This document shows positions 6,916-14,660 of a DNA stretch of 23,667 bases, piece after piece. The notes beneath the pieces were generated by a model, which saw nothing but the letters and a program-made list of their open reading frames with translations, had not been told where the DNA came from and did not search any database. This DNA comes from an uncultured Prevotellaceae bacterium (lineage in GTDB: Bacteria > Bacteroidota > Bacteroidia > Bacteroidales > Bacteroidaceae). The translations under genes and the position numbers were made by a program. Where the stretch lies: positions 1 to 23,667 of the forward strand of contig UQST01000041.1 in the NCBI GenBank assembly GCA_900543815.1, given 5' to 3'. Position 1 is the first letter of the stretch, and every line of letters starts with the position of its first letter.

Positions 6916-8538
6916 TCAGCGAGAGGAATGTCCCACGCCCTTTGACGGTTGTCTTTTGTCTGCCGAGAGAGGTTCCGCACCCTTTGATGGCTGCTTCTTG
7001 TCTGCCGGAGAAGAATCCGTACCAGCCGAATGTCCGCCTATCTGCCTGTTGCGCTCTATGGCTGTGGCTCCATCGTCGAAGTTCAGTCCCTTCAGGATGG
7101 CATTCTTACCGAATCGCTTCTTGATGTCGAGCATGGTCTGCTGCAACTTCCTCTCGCGCTTCAGCGCTCTTTCCTTGGCCTTGCGCTCCCTTTCCTCCTG
7201 CTCGTAATCGGTAAAGAGGTCCAACTGTACAGGTCTCCTCTTTTGCTCCAGAAGCACTTCGTTATTTTCATCAATCACATTATTGGAGGTGAGATTGAGC
7301 CTGCGCACCAGCAGATGAGGGTCGGAGATGCGGTCGAAGAGCGCCAGTACTGCTTCGGAGATGATGCTTGCCGATGAGGTGTGAACCTGCAGGCGGCAAC
7401 TCCCATGAGCAGGTCGGGGAACGGCCTTGCCATAATGGTCATACACTACCTCGCCATGATAAAGCGCACGTATGCTGCTGTCGGTCAGCGACGAACTGTC
7501 ATATCCGATATAGAGAACCAGTTGGTTGGTTACCAGCCGCTTGTCCAGAAGGTCGAGCGCAGCAGCCTCGGCCATCTCATGCACCACCACTCTGGTCTTT
7601 GCCCAAGTGTATGGATGCTGGAGCACCTGTCCGCTGCTGAGCGAATTGGTTTCGGGTCGATAGGCCTTGATGGCCTGCATCGTGCATGGCTCCCACCCCC
7701 AGGCGTGGTCGATGAGCAGTTCGGCATTCACGCCGAAGAGCTGGTAGAGCAGTTCGTCATTCCTTACCGATTGCCTGGCCACATCGCCCATGGTGCGCAT
7801 GCCGTACATCTCCAGTCGGCGGGCTATGCCTCTGCCCACGCGCCAGAAGTCCGTGATGGGCGTATGGCTCCATAGCGTCTGGCGGAAAGAAGTCTCATCG
7901 AGTTCAGCTATCCTCACCCCATCCTTGTCTGCTGGAATATGCTTTGCCACGATATCCATCGCCACCTTGGCCAGAAAGAGGTTACTTCCGATACCGGCCG
8001 TGGCCGTGATGCCCGTGGAACGCAGCACGTCCCTGATCATGGTCATGGCCAACTGGCGGGCCGTGAGCTTATAGGTGTCCAGATAAGCGGTAACGTCCAT
8101 CAACACCTCATCTATACTATACACATGAATATCCTCGGGCGCCACATACTTGAGATAGGTATCATACACGCGCGTGCTATACCTTATATAATAGGCCATG
8201 CGGGGCGGTGCCACTATATAATCCACCTGCCAGTCGGGATGCTTGCGCAGCTGTGTGTCGTCCCATGTCTTGCCGGTTAACGGATGCCCGCAGGCTCTTG
8301 CCCGCTCCATATTGACCTGCTTCACCCGCTGGACCACTTCGAAGAGGCGTGCACGGCCAGATATCCCGTGGGCCTTGAGAGAGGGCGAAACGGCCAGACA
8401 GATGGTCTTCTCTGTACGTGAGAGGTCGGCAACAACCAGATTGGCGGTGAGCGGGTTGAGCCCTCTCTCCACGCATTCCACCGATGCGAAGAAGCTCTTC
8501 AGGTCGATGGCAATATAGGTGCGGCCGTTGCTGTTCAT
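6916..8538 (-). CDS. Y-family translesion DNA polymerase (UmuC/UvrX type) with beta-clamp motif
   Basis: A 540-residue error-prone polymerase. The palm has the catalytic residues Asp12 in YIAIDLKSFFASVE and Asp143-Glu144 in YSIDEVLMD. SRTEKTICLAVSPSLKAHGI (fingers, about 40-59), AGIGSN (181-186) and the thumb helix-hairpin-helix FWRVGRGIARRLEMYGM (231-247) follow in order, then a little-finger domain to about 425. QLDLF (438-442) is a canonical sliding-clamp binding motif. A charged, probably helical segment (444-475) leads to GKNAILKG and ERNRQIGGHSAG. The final 30 residues are two copies of a basic 14-residue repeat. It is longer than DinB or UmuC (350-420) because of an insert around 76-113 and this tail. 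A YolD-like gene follows. No LexA-type operator or promoter was recognised upstream. Confidence 0.92.
   Translation of the reverse strand: MNSNGRTYIAIDLKSFFASVECVERGLNPLTANLVVADLSRTEKTICLAVSPSLKAHGISGRARLFEVVQRVKQVNMERARACGHPLTGKTWDDTQLRKHPDWQVDYIVAPPRMAYYIRYSTRVYDTYLKYVAPEDIHVYSIDEVLMDVTAYLDTYKLTARQLAMTMIRDVLRSTGITATAGIGSNLFLAKVAMDIVAKHIPADKDGVRIAELDETSFRQTLWSHTPITDFWRVGRGIARRLEMYGMRTMGDVARQSVRNDELLYQLFGVNAELLIDHAWGWEPCTMQAIKAYRPETNSLSSGQVLQHPYTWAKTRVVVHEMAEAAALDLLDKRLVTNQLVLYIGYDSSSLTDSSIRALYHGEVVYDHYGKAVPRPAHGSCRLQVHTSSASIISEAVLALFDRISDPHLLVRRLNLTSNNVIDENNEVLLEQKRRPVQLDLFTDYEQEERERKAKERALKRERKLQQTMLDIKKRFGKNAILKGLNFDDGATAIERNRQIGGHSAGTDSSPADKKQPSKGAEPLSADKRQPSKGVGHSSR
6938..7021 (-). repeat. 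42-bp direct repeat (two copies) in the polymerase C-terminus
   Basis: Copies at 6938-6979 and 6980-7021 are tandem and in frame, with several point differences. They encode ADKRQPSKGVGHSS and ADKKQPSKGAEPLS at residues 526-539 and 512-525. The period of 42 bp keeps the frame, so copy number could change without breaking the gene. Confidence 0.75.
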
Positions 8539-8665
8539 TTGTGCGGGCTATGAGAAGTGTGTACTGGTGGCGTAGAGAGAGACGTATGCTCGGGATGTGA
8601 GAGGGGCATGTGTGACTTGTTGGGCTATTGGCCGGAAATGCCGTTCTGGCATACGGGGAAAGAGA

Positions 8666-8712
8666 GAGGGGGAAATTCCCTGCGCCATAGAGCGCTATGG
8701 AACTTCCCCCTC
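8666..8712 (-). terminator. Hairpin downstream of the pheT-yebC-TSCPD unit
   Basis: The outer stem GAGGGGGAA (8666-8674) pairs with TTCCCCCTC (8704-8712), and the inner stem CCATAG (8685-8690) pairs with CTATGG (8695-8700) around an AGCG loop. It begins 33 nt beyond the TSCPD gene stop. There is no U-tract, so it may be an mRNA 3'-end stabiliser as well as, or instead of, an intrinsic terminator. Confidence 0.5.
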
Positions 8713-8744
8713 CCGGGTTCAGTATTGGATGTCAGGAGGAAGAA

Positions 8745-9044
8745 TCAGTCCTGCGACTCCTCCGTGGCCTGTCGCAAGGCGCAACAGAGCTGGTCGGGAC
8801 AGGAGGTACGCTTCATGCCGCACCTCACTCCCTCGAGCCTGGCTATCACATCCTCAGTCTTCATGCCTACCACCAGCTGGGCCAGTCCTTTGGTGTTGCC
8901 ATCGCATCCACCATAGAAGCGGCAGCGTGTGACGCGCCCTTCCTTGACTCCCACTTCTATATACTGGCTGCATGTGCCGTGAGTCTTGTATAGGAGCAGG
9001 CTCTCTCCGTTCTCCTTGACTACCTTGTTCTCCTGCAGTTCCAT
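8745..9044 (-). CDS. TSCPD domain-containing protein (TIGR03905-like)
   Basis: A 99-residue cytoplasmic protein with the full TSCPD pattern: THGTCSQYI (Cys25), RCRFYGGCDGNTKG (Cys41 and Cys47), CGMKRTSCPDQL (Cys75 and Cys82). The same domain occurs at the C-terminus of some vitamin B12-dependent ribonucleotide reductases; stand-alone versions have no established role. The cysteine spacing suggests a metal site (inference). Its ATG overlaps the yebC stop by one base (TAATG), so translation is very likely coupled. It is the last gene of the pheT-yebC unit, followed by a hairpin. Confidence 0.88.
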   Translation of the reverse strand: MELQENKVVKENGESLLLYKTHGTCSQYIEVGVKEGRVTRCRFYGGCDGNTKGLAQLVVGMKTEDVIARLEGVRCGMKRTSCPDQLCCALRQATEESQD

Positions 9045-9781
9045 TATTCCTCAGTCTCCTCGGGCTTCATGTTGGTATATACAGTCTGCACGTCATCAAA
9101 TTCCTCCAGCTTATCCACCATCTTGTTGATAGTCTCGCGCTGCTCGGGAGTCACCTCCTTGAGGTCGTTGGGGATGTAGGTGAACTCACCGCCGACATCC
9201 TCAAATCCGTCGGCCTCCAGCTTCTTCTGGATGCTGTTGTAGCTGGTGGGCTCGCCATAGATGGTGATTGTGCCTTCCTCTTCGTCCTGGTCAAACTCCT
9301 CATCCACTCCGTAGTCAATCATCTCCAGGATGAAGTCGTCCATGTCCATGTCATCTTTCTTCTTGAAGGTGAACACGCACTTGTGGTCGAAGAGGAATGA
9401 GAGTGAACCTGTGGTGCCCATGTTGCCGCTGAACTTGTTGAACACGCTGCGCACGTCGGCCACAGTACGTGTGGTGTTGTCGGTGAGGGTATCCACAAAG
9501 ACAGCCACTCCGTGAGGACCGTAGCCCTCGTATGTCACTCCCTTGTACTCGCTCTGGTCCTTGCCCATAGCATTCTTGATGGCACGCTCGATATTGTCCT
9601 TCGGCATGTTCTCACGCTTGCACACAGCTATTACAGAACGCAGCGCGGGGTTGTTCTCGGGTTCTGGTCCTCCTGCCTTCACAGCTATAGCAATCTGCTT
9701 GCCCAGACGTGTGAAAGTCTTGGCCATGTGACCCCATCTCTTCAGTTTGGTAGCCTTGCGGTATTCAAATGCTCTTCCCAT
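9044..9781 (-). CDS. yebC: YebC/PmpR family protein
   Basis: A 245-residue protein of normal length for the family. The N-terminal domain has the Bacteroidota form of the family start (MGRAFEYRKATKLKRWGHMAK) and the motif RENMPKDNIERAIKNA. The middle shows YEGYGPHGVAVFVDTLTDN, followed by NMGTTGSLSFLF, and the acidic C-terminal domain ends near EFTYIPND. YebC proteins were long annotated as transcriptional regulators; more recent work links them to ribosomes stalled on proline-rich sequences, which would fit its place next to pheT. The gene begins 56 nt after pheT with no TAnnTTTG box in between, so it is probably transcribed from the pheT promoter. It overlaps the TSCPD gene by one base. Confidence 0.93.
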   Translation of the reverse strand: MGRAFEYRKATKLKRWGHMAKTFTRLGKQIAIAVKAGGPEPENNPALRSVIAVCKRENMPKDNIERAIKNAMGKDQSEYKGVTYEGYGPHGVAVFVDTLTDNTTRTVADVRSVFNKFSGNMGTTGSLSFLFDHKCVFTFKKKDDMDMDDFILEMIDYGVDEEFDQDEEEGTITIYGEPTSYNSIQKKLEADGFEDVGGEFTYIPNDLKEVTPEQRETINKMVDKLEEFDDVQTVYTNMKPEETEE

Positions 9782-9837
9782 TGGTTTGTATGTATTATAT
9801 TAAACTTTCCTTTTTACTTGATTTCTCTTGCAGAGCC

Positions 9838-12345
9838 TTAGCGAAGTTCGGCACCAAGCTGCTTGGTGAGCTGCTGCACGAGCTTCTGCATGATGGCGGT
9901 AATCTGCTTGTCGTTGAGCGTCTTGCTGTCGTCCTGCAGGATGAAGTTGACCGCATAGGACTTCTTGCCCTGAGGCAGGTTCTTGCCCTCATATACGTCA
10001 AAGAGGTTGACCGCACGCAGCAGCTTCTTCTCGGTCTGGTAGGCAATCTTCTCTATCTGGCCGAATTCCACGCTCTCGTCAACGAGCAGCGCCAGGTCGC
10101 GGCTCACAGCGGGGAACTTGCTTATCTCCCTGTAGCTCACCTTCTGGTTCTTTATGCTCTGCATGAGCACCTTCCAGCGGAGGTCGGCGAAATAGACAGG
10201 AGCATCCAGTTCAAACTTCTCCAGCAGCTGTCGGCTCACGATACCCATCTCGCAGAGCATCTTTCCGTTGCGTGTCTGGATGAGCAGACTCTTGTCGAAG
10301 ATGTCGCTCTGGCCTTCGGCAAACACGAGCATGCCGAAGGGAACACCTGTGCGGCAAAGGATATTGATGACATGTGCCTTCAGTTCGGCAAAAGAAGTCT
10401 CCTCGTCGGGATGTGCCCAACTGCCGCTCACGCGCTTGCCTGTGCACCACAGGCCCAGGTGATAGTCCTCACTATAGGCGTCGAGCACGTGCTTGATGAC
10501 TTCGGGGTCGCGGCTGCTGCTTACGCCAGGGATGATTTCGGGGCAGCGCTTCTCGGCCTCGAACTTGTAGCAGTTGCCGAACTCAAAGAAGCGCAGGTTG
10601 GGGTTCTTGTGGCTCACGTTGCGTGAGATGCTCTCCAGTCCGCCGAAGAGCAGAGTCTGCCTCAGCGAGTTCAGGTCCTGGCTCAGGGGATTGAGCAACT
10701 TCACCAGATTCTCGCTCTTATATGACTCAAGACCATCATAATATGCGCCTCGCTGCAAGCTGTTGTTCAATATCTCGCGGAAACCTGCACCCACCAGCTG
10801 CTCGCCCACCAGGTTCTGCAGCTTGTGGCTCTTGTCAGGCTCGCCCTTTACAGCCAGACTGCTGTGCAGAGTGGTGGGAATCTCCACCTGGTTGTAGCCG
10901 TATATGCGCAGGATGTCCTCCACCACGTCGCAGGGGCGCTGCACATCCACACGATAAGGGGGAACCACCAGGCTCAGCCCTTCGGCGTTCTCCTCGCGGA
11001 TTTCCATCTCCAGACTGGTGACTATGCTGCGTACTGTCTCGGCAGGGATATGCTGGCCCACCAGCCCATCCACATAGGCATACTTCAGCTCCACAGGAAA
11101 CCCGGGTGTGGGTTCGGGACAAGTGTCGGCTATCTGCATGCTCACCTTTGCGCCTGCCAGCTCCTTGGCCATCAGGGCTGCACACTTGAGTGCGTAGAGC
11201 TGGGCATTGGGATCCACGCCACGCTCGAAGCGGAAACTGGCGTCGGTGCTGAGGCCATGACGGCGTGCACTCTTGCGAATCCAGGTGGGGTTGAAATAGG
11301 CACTCTCGAGCAGGACATCCTTGGTGGTGTCGTAGGTGCCGCTGCCCTTGCCGCCCAGCACACCGGCTATACACATGGGCTCCTCGGCGTTGCAGATGGC
11401 CAGGTCGCGGTCAGAGAGCTTGTGCTCCACACCGTCCAGGGTCACAAAAGAAGTGCCTTCGGGCATCGTGCGAACGATAACCTTCTGGCCCTTGATCATG
11501 TCGGCATCGAAGCAATGGAGCGGAGTGCCGTAGGCCATCATCACGTAGTTGGTGATATCCACGATATTGTTGATGGGACGGATGCCTATCACGCGCAGGC
11601 GGTCCTGCAGCCATTCGGGGCTCTCCTTCACCTCGCAGTCCTTCAGGCTCACGGCTGTGTAGCGGGGGCAAGCCTCCTCGTTCTCCACGCTGATGCTGAT
11701 GGTGAGGTCCTCGTTATCTACCTTGAAGTCCTCCACCGAGGGGCGGTGCAGGCTGGTCTGATAGCCGTTCTGCACCAGCCATGCATACAGGTCACGTGCC
11801 ACGCCATAATGGCTGCACGCATCTGCACGGTTGGGGGTGATATCCACTTCGATTACGAAATCGCTCTCGATATGGTAGTACTCGGCTGCGGGGATGCCCA
11901 CGGGAGTGTCTTCGGGCAGCACGATGATGCCGTTGTGGTCGTTGCCCACGCCTATCTCGTCCTCTGCACAAATCATGCCGTTGCTCTCCACACCGCGTAA
12001 CTTGCTCTTCTTGATGGTGAAGCACTCGTCGCCGTCGTAGAGCTTGGTACCCACCACGGCCACTATCACCTTCTGTCCGGCAGCCACATTAGGTGCTCCG
12101 CACACTATCTGGATGGGCTCGCCCTTGCCTGTATCCACGCTGCAGATGTGCATGTGGTCGCTGTTGGGGTGCGGCTCACATGTGAGCACGTGTGCTGTCC
12201 ACAGGCCTTCCAGTCCGCCCTTGATAGACTGCACTTCTTCCACACCATCCACTTCCAGGCCCACGCTTGTGAGTGCATCGGCCACCTCATAGGCATTGAG
12301 GGTGGTGTCAACATACTCGCGCAGCCATTTGTACGATATATTCAT
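9838..12345 (-). CDS. pheT: Phenylalanine--tRNA ligase beta subunit
   Basis: An 835-residue protein, full length for the bacterial beta subunit. With PheS it forms the alpha2-beta2 enzyme that charges tRNA-Phe. Domains in order: N-terminal MNISYKWLREYV; an OB-fold tRNA-binding domain at about 45-155 (ANVxxGQKVxVA region and KLRGVESNGMICAEDE); the B3/B4 editing domain at about 225-400 (NNIVDITNYVM, GVLGG, SARRHGLSTDASFRFERG); B5 at about 425-490; the inactive synthetase-like core (FGNCYKF region) at about 500-720; and the C-terminal FDX-ACB anticodon-binding domain at about 740-835 (FPAVSRDLALLVDE, DVYEG, ending LGAELR). No pheS is adjacent. It is the first gene of a unit with yebC and the TSCPD gene, with its own -7 box at 12388-12395. 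Confidence 0.96.
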   Translation of the reverse strand: MNISYKWLREYVDTTLNAYEVADALTSVGLEVDGVEEVQSIKGGLEGLWTAHVLTCEPHPNSDHMHICSVDTGKGEPIQIVCGAPNVAAGQKVIVAVVGTKLYDGDECFTIKKSKLRGVESNGMICAEDEIGVGNDHNGIIVLPEDTPVGIPAAEYYHIESDFVIEVDITPNRADACSHYGVARDLYAWLVQNGYQTSLHRPSVEDFKVDNEDLTISISVENEEACPRYTAVSLKDCEVKESPEWLQDRLRVIGIRPINNIVDITNYVMMAYGTPLHCFDADMIKGQKVIVRTMPEGTSFVTLDGVEHKLSDRDLAICNAEEPMCIAGVLGGKGSGTYDTTKDVLLESAYFNPTWIRKSARRHGLSTDASFRFERGVDPNAQLYALKCAALMAKELAGAKVSMQIADTCPEPTPGFPVELKYAYVDGLVGQHIPAETVRSIVTSLEMEIREENAEGLSLVVPPYRVDVQRPCDVVEDILRIYGYNQVEIPTTLHSSLAVKGEPDKSHKLQNLVGEQLVGAGFREILNNSLQRGAYYDGLESYKSENLVKLLNPLSQDLNSLRQTLLFGGLESISRNVSHKNPNLRFFEFGNCYKFEAEKRCPEIIPGVSSSRDPEVIKHVLDAYSEDYHLGLWCTGKRVSGSWAHPDEETSFAELKAHVINILCRTGVPFGMLVFAEGQSDIFDKSLLIQTRNGKMLCEMGIVSRQLLEKFELDAPVYFADLRWKVLMQSIKNQKVSYREISKFPAVSRDLALLVDESVEFGQIEKIAYQTEKKLLRAVNLFDVYEGKNLPQGKKSYAVNFILQDDSKTLNDKQITAIMQKLVQQLTKQLGAELR

Positions 12346-12376
12346 ATTACCTTATATATTATATTTGTCTTAACGT

Positions 12377-12395
12377 ACTTCGAAGTGCAAAATTA
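12377..12395 (-). promoter_or_regulatory. pheT -7 box with a 10-bp palindrome at the expected start site
   Basis: On the minus strand 12395-12388 reads TAATTTTG, matching TAnnTTTG. Immediately downstream, 12386-12377 is the perfect palindrome ACTTCGAAGT, which spans the position where transcription should begin (about 12381). The leader to the start at 12345 is then about 36 nt. No -33 TTTG was found. The palindrome could be an operator or a chance match. Confidence 0.55.
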
Positions 12396-12419
12396 CGATT
12401 TTTCTTTAAGACGGGGAAG

Positions 12420-12989
12420 GAAAATGCTCACAGAATGCCCCTTGCCCCTTCTGATTATCAGGCAAAGAGCCTCGCAGAGGGCAAGAAGCGGCATCAGGAA
12501 CCCTCTCGGGCAGGCTGCCTGCCATATGATAAATGTATGGAAAACGGCTCGATAGCATTCCTTGGGGCAAGGTGGGCAGGACTGTTCCGCCATAGGAAGC
12601 GTTGTCCCTGGGCATGCCGAATGCCCCCCCCTGCTGATGCATTACGCTGCGATGGTCGATGCAGGGCGCTGGAACTGCTGATGGAGCGTGCTGTAAGGAC
12701 CCACGGAGCGCCTTGCAATAATTGTTGGAATGAATGGAGGTGGCTGACGGAGAGAATTGATACGTCTGCAGGAAACATGCAAACCGCACCCGGCACGTGT
12801 CTGCTGTGCCCGATGCGGTTTGCCGTAATGTAATTGTCCAAGAGCCTGCGTGAGAAGGTCTCACCTCATGGCAAGTCCCTCTAAATGTGGGGCGTGAGGG
12901 AACTCATTCCATAGGGGAACCCTCTTGATGTTCTGCCTGTCGGAATCCATTCCATCGCAACCGTCCTCAGAGCCCTTGGCCGGTGGGGG
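12420..12989. other. 570-bp gene-free, hairpin-rich stretch between guaA and pheT
   Basis: Several short frames are open here on both strands, but none has recognisable domains, a signal peptide or a start with a ribosome binding site. Visible structure includes the near-palindrome GGCAGGCTGCCTGCC (12509-12523), a C8 run (12624-12631), the strong hairpin at 12779-12823, and GTGAGAAGGTCTCAC near 12850. On the minus strand a 29-codon frame (starting MDSDRQNIK) lies at about 12865-12955. The sequence could hold a non-coding RNA or a dispersed repeat; I cannot decide from this window. Confidence 0.4.
12779..12823 (-). terminator. Large hairpin downstream of guaA
   Basis: GCAAACCGCA (12779-12788) pairs perfectly with TGCGGTTTGC (12814-12823). 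Inside it, after a 3-nt internal loop on each side, GGCAC (12792-12796) pairs with GTGCC (12806-12810) around a 9-nt loop. It lies about 170 nt beyond the guaA stop, without a U-tract, so it may be a terminator or part of a structured RNA. Confidence 0.45.
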
Positions 12990-14519
12990 TTACTCCCACT
13001 CGATGGTCGAAGGTGGCTTCGAAGAGATGTCGTAGCAAACGCGGTTGACTCCCTTTACCTTATTTATAATCTCGTTGCTCACCTGCGCCAGGAATTCATA
13101 GGGGAGGTGGGCCCAGTCGGCTGTCATGGCATCGGTACTGGTCACAGCACGCAGAGCCACGGGGTTTTCATAGGTGCGCTCATCGCCCATCACGCCCACG
13201 CTACGCACGTCGGAGAGTAAGATGGCACCTGCCTGCCACACCTGGTCATAGAGCTTCCAGTCGCGCAGGCCCTGGATGAAGATGTGGTCGGCCTCCTGCA
13301 GCACATGCACCTTCTCGGGTGTGATGGCACCCAGGATGCGCACGGCCAGACCGGGTCCGGGGAAGGGATGACGGCCTATGAGGTGCTCGGGGATGCCCAG
13401 CTGGCGGCCCACACGGCGCACCTCGTCCTTGAAGAGCCACTTCAGGGGTTCGCACAGAGAGAGGTGCATCTCCTCGGGCAGACCGCCCACATTATGATGG
13501 CTCTTGATGACCTTGCCTGTGATATTGAGGCTCTCGATGCGGTCGGGATAGATGGTTCCCTGGGCAAGCCACCTGGCATCGGTTATCTTGTGCGCCTCCT
13601 CGTTGAACACCTCCACGAAGTCGCGGCCGATGATCTTGCGCTTCTGCTCAGGTTCTGTCACGCCTTCCAGGTCGCGGAAGAAGCGTTCGCTGGCATCCAC
13701 ACCTATAACGTTCAGGCCCAGGCACTCGTAGTCGTGCATCACATTGGTGAACTCGTCCTTGCGGAGCATGCCGTGATCTACGAAGATGCAGGTGAGCTGG
13801 TTGCCGATGGCACGGTTGAGCAGAACGGCTGCCACGCTGCTATCCACGCCTCCCGAGAGGCCAAGGATGACGCGGTCGGTGCCTATCTGCTTGCGGAGCT
13901 CCTCCACGGTAGTATCCACAAAATTGGCAGGAGACCAGTCCTGACGGCTTCCGCAGATATCCACCACAAAGTTGCGCAACAACTGGGTGCCCTGCAGGGA
14001 GTGGAACACTTCGGGGTGGAACTGCACGCCCCATATCGGCTCGTTGTCGGCTGCATAGGCTGCATACTTCACCTGGTCGGTGCTGGCTATGGCGTGGAAA
14101 CCCTCGGGCAGAGCCGTGATGGTGTCTCCGTGGCTCATCCACACCTGGCTGCCCTGCTCAAACCCATGGAAGAGAGGGTTGTCGAGGTCGATGGTGGTCA
14201 GGTTGGCGCGACCATACTCGCGGCTGCCAGCAGGCTCCACCTTGCCGCCCAGCGTGTGGCTCATGAACTGCGCTCCATAGCAGATACCCAGGATGGGCAT
14301 GCGGCCGCGGAACTGCGACAAATCCACCTTGAAGGCCTGGGGATCATAAACACTATAGGGACTACCAGCCAGTATCACGCCTATGACATCAGGGTCCTGG
14401 GCGGGAAACTTGTTGTAGGGCAGTATCTCGCAGAAGGTATCCAACTCGCGCAAACGGCGTGCGATGAGCTGGGTCGTCTGCGACCCGAAATCCAAGATAA
14501 TGACTTTCTGTTGCTGCAT
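12990..14519 (-). CDS. guaA: GMP synthase (glutamine-hydrolysing)
   Basis: A 509-residue enzyme of standard length that converts XMP to GMP using ATP and glutamine, in the cytoplasm. The N-terminal class I glutamine amidotransferase domain has the nucleophile Cys80 in GICYGAQ and the His168/Glu170 pair in QFHPE. The ATP pyrophosphatase domain has the P-loop SGGVDSS (222-228). The C-terminal dimerisation domain carries RHPFPGPGLAVRI and ends KPPSTIEWE, the usual GuaA C-terminus. The frame is open far upstream, but MQQQKVIILDFGSQ at 14519 is the conserved N-terminus, and the -7 box at 14559-14566 excludes anything longer. It is divergent from the glycosyltransferase-pyrC unit, so purine and pyrimidine genes share one control region. 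Confidence 0.96.
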   Translation of the reverse strand: MQQQKVIILDFGSQTTQLIARRLRELDTFCEILPYNKFPAQDPDVIGVILAGSPYSVYDPQAFKVDLSQFRGRMPILGICYGAQFMSHTLGGKVEPAGSREYGRANLTTIDLDNPLFHGFEQGSQVWMSHGDTITALPEGFHAIASTDQVKYAAYAADNEPIWGVQFHPEVFHSLQGTQLLRNFVVDICGSRQDWSPANFVDTTVEELRKQIGTDRVILGLSGGVDSSVAAVLLNRAIGNQLTCIFVDHGMLRKDEFTNVMHDYECLGLNVIGVDASERFFRDLEGVTEPEQKRKIIGRDFVEVFNEEAHKITDARWLAQGTIYPDRIESLNITGKVIKSHHNVGGLPEEMHLSLCEPLKWLFKDEVRRVGRQLGIPEHLIGRHPFPGPGLAVRILGAITPEKVHVLQEADHIFIQGLRDWKLYDQVWQAGAILLSDVRSVGVMGDERTYENPVALRAVTSTDAMTADWAHLPYEFLAQVSNEIINKVKGVNRVCYDISSKPPSTIEWE

Positions 14520-14558
14520 ATAATAAGTGTATATAAGCTTAAAACACGTTTCAAGCAA

Positions 14559-14566
14559 CAAAAGTA
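14559..14566 (-). promoter_or_regulatory. -7 promoter box for guaA
   Basis: On the minus strand 14566-14559 reads TACTTTTG, matching TAnnTTTG, 40 nt ahead of the guaA start. The -33 region has only an imperfect TTTAG. No purine riboswitch or PurR-like operator was recognised in the short leader. Confidence 0.6.
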
Positions 14567-14606
14567 CGGACTTTTTTGGCATTATTACTAAAAAGAGCCT
14601 GCCTTT

Positions 14607-14638
14607 TTTGGCTGTAACGGCGGATTGCTTTACCTTTG
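14607..14638 (+). promoter_or_regulatory. Bacteroidota-type promoter of the glycosyltransferase-pyrC unit
   Basis: The -33 box TTTG (14607-14610) is followed by exactly 20 nt and then TACCTTTG (14631-14638). This is a full match to the Bacteroidota consensus. Transcription should start near 14645, which rules out the upstream TTG at 14625 as a start and leaves a very short leader of about 16 nt before ATG 14661. Confidence 0.8.
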
Positions 14639-14660
14639 CTATGAACAACAACACTCTATT

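Noticed and set aside
10825..12000. 391-codon open frame on the plus strand
   Set aside because: Antisense to pheT, with no recognisable domain.
12406..12864. 152-codon minus-strand frame between guaA and pheT
   Set aside because: It covers a strong hairpin, lacks domains and a ribosome binding site, and several other frames are equally open there.
13284..14591. 435-codon open frame on the plus strand
   Set aside because: Antisense to guaA, which has all catalytic motifs; the antisense product is low-complexity and His/Leu/Ala-rich.
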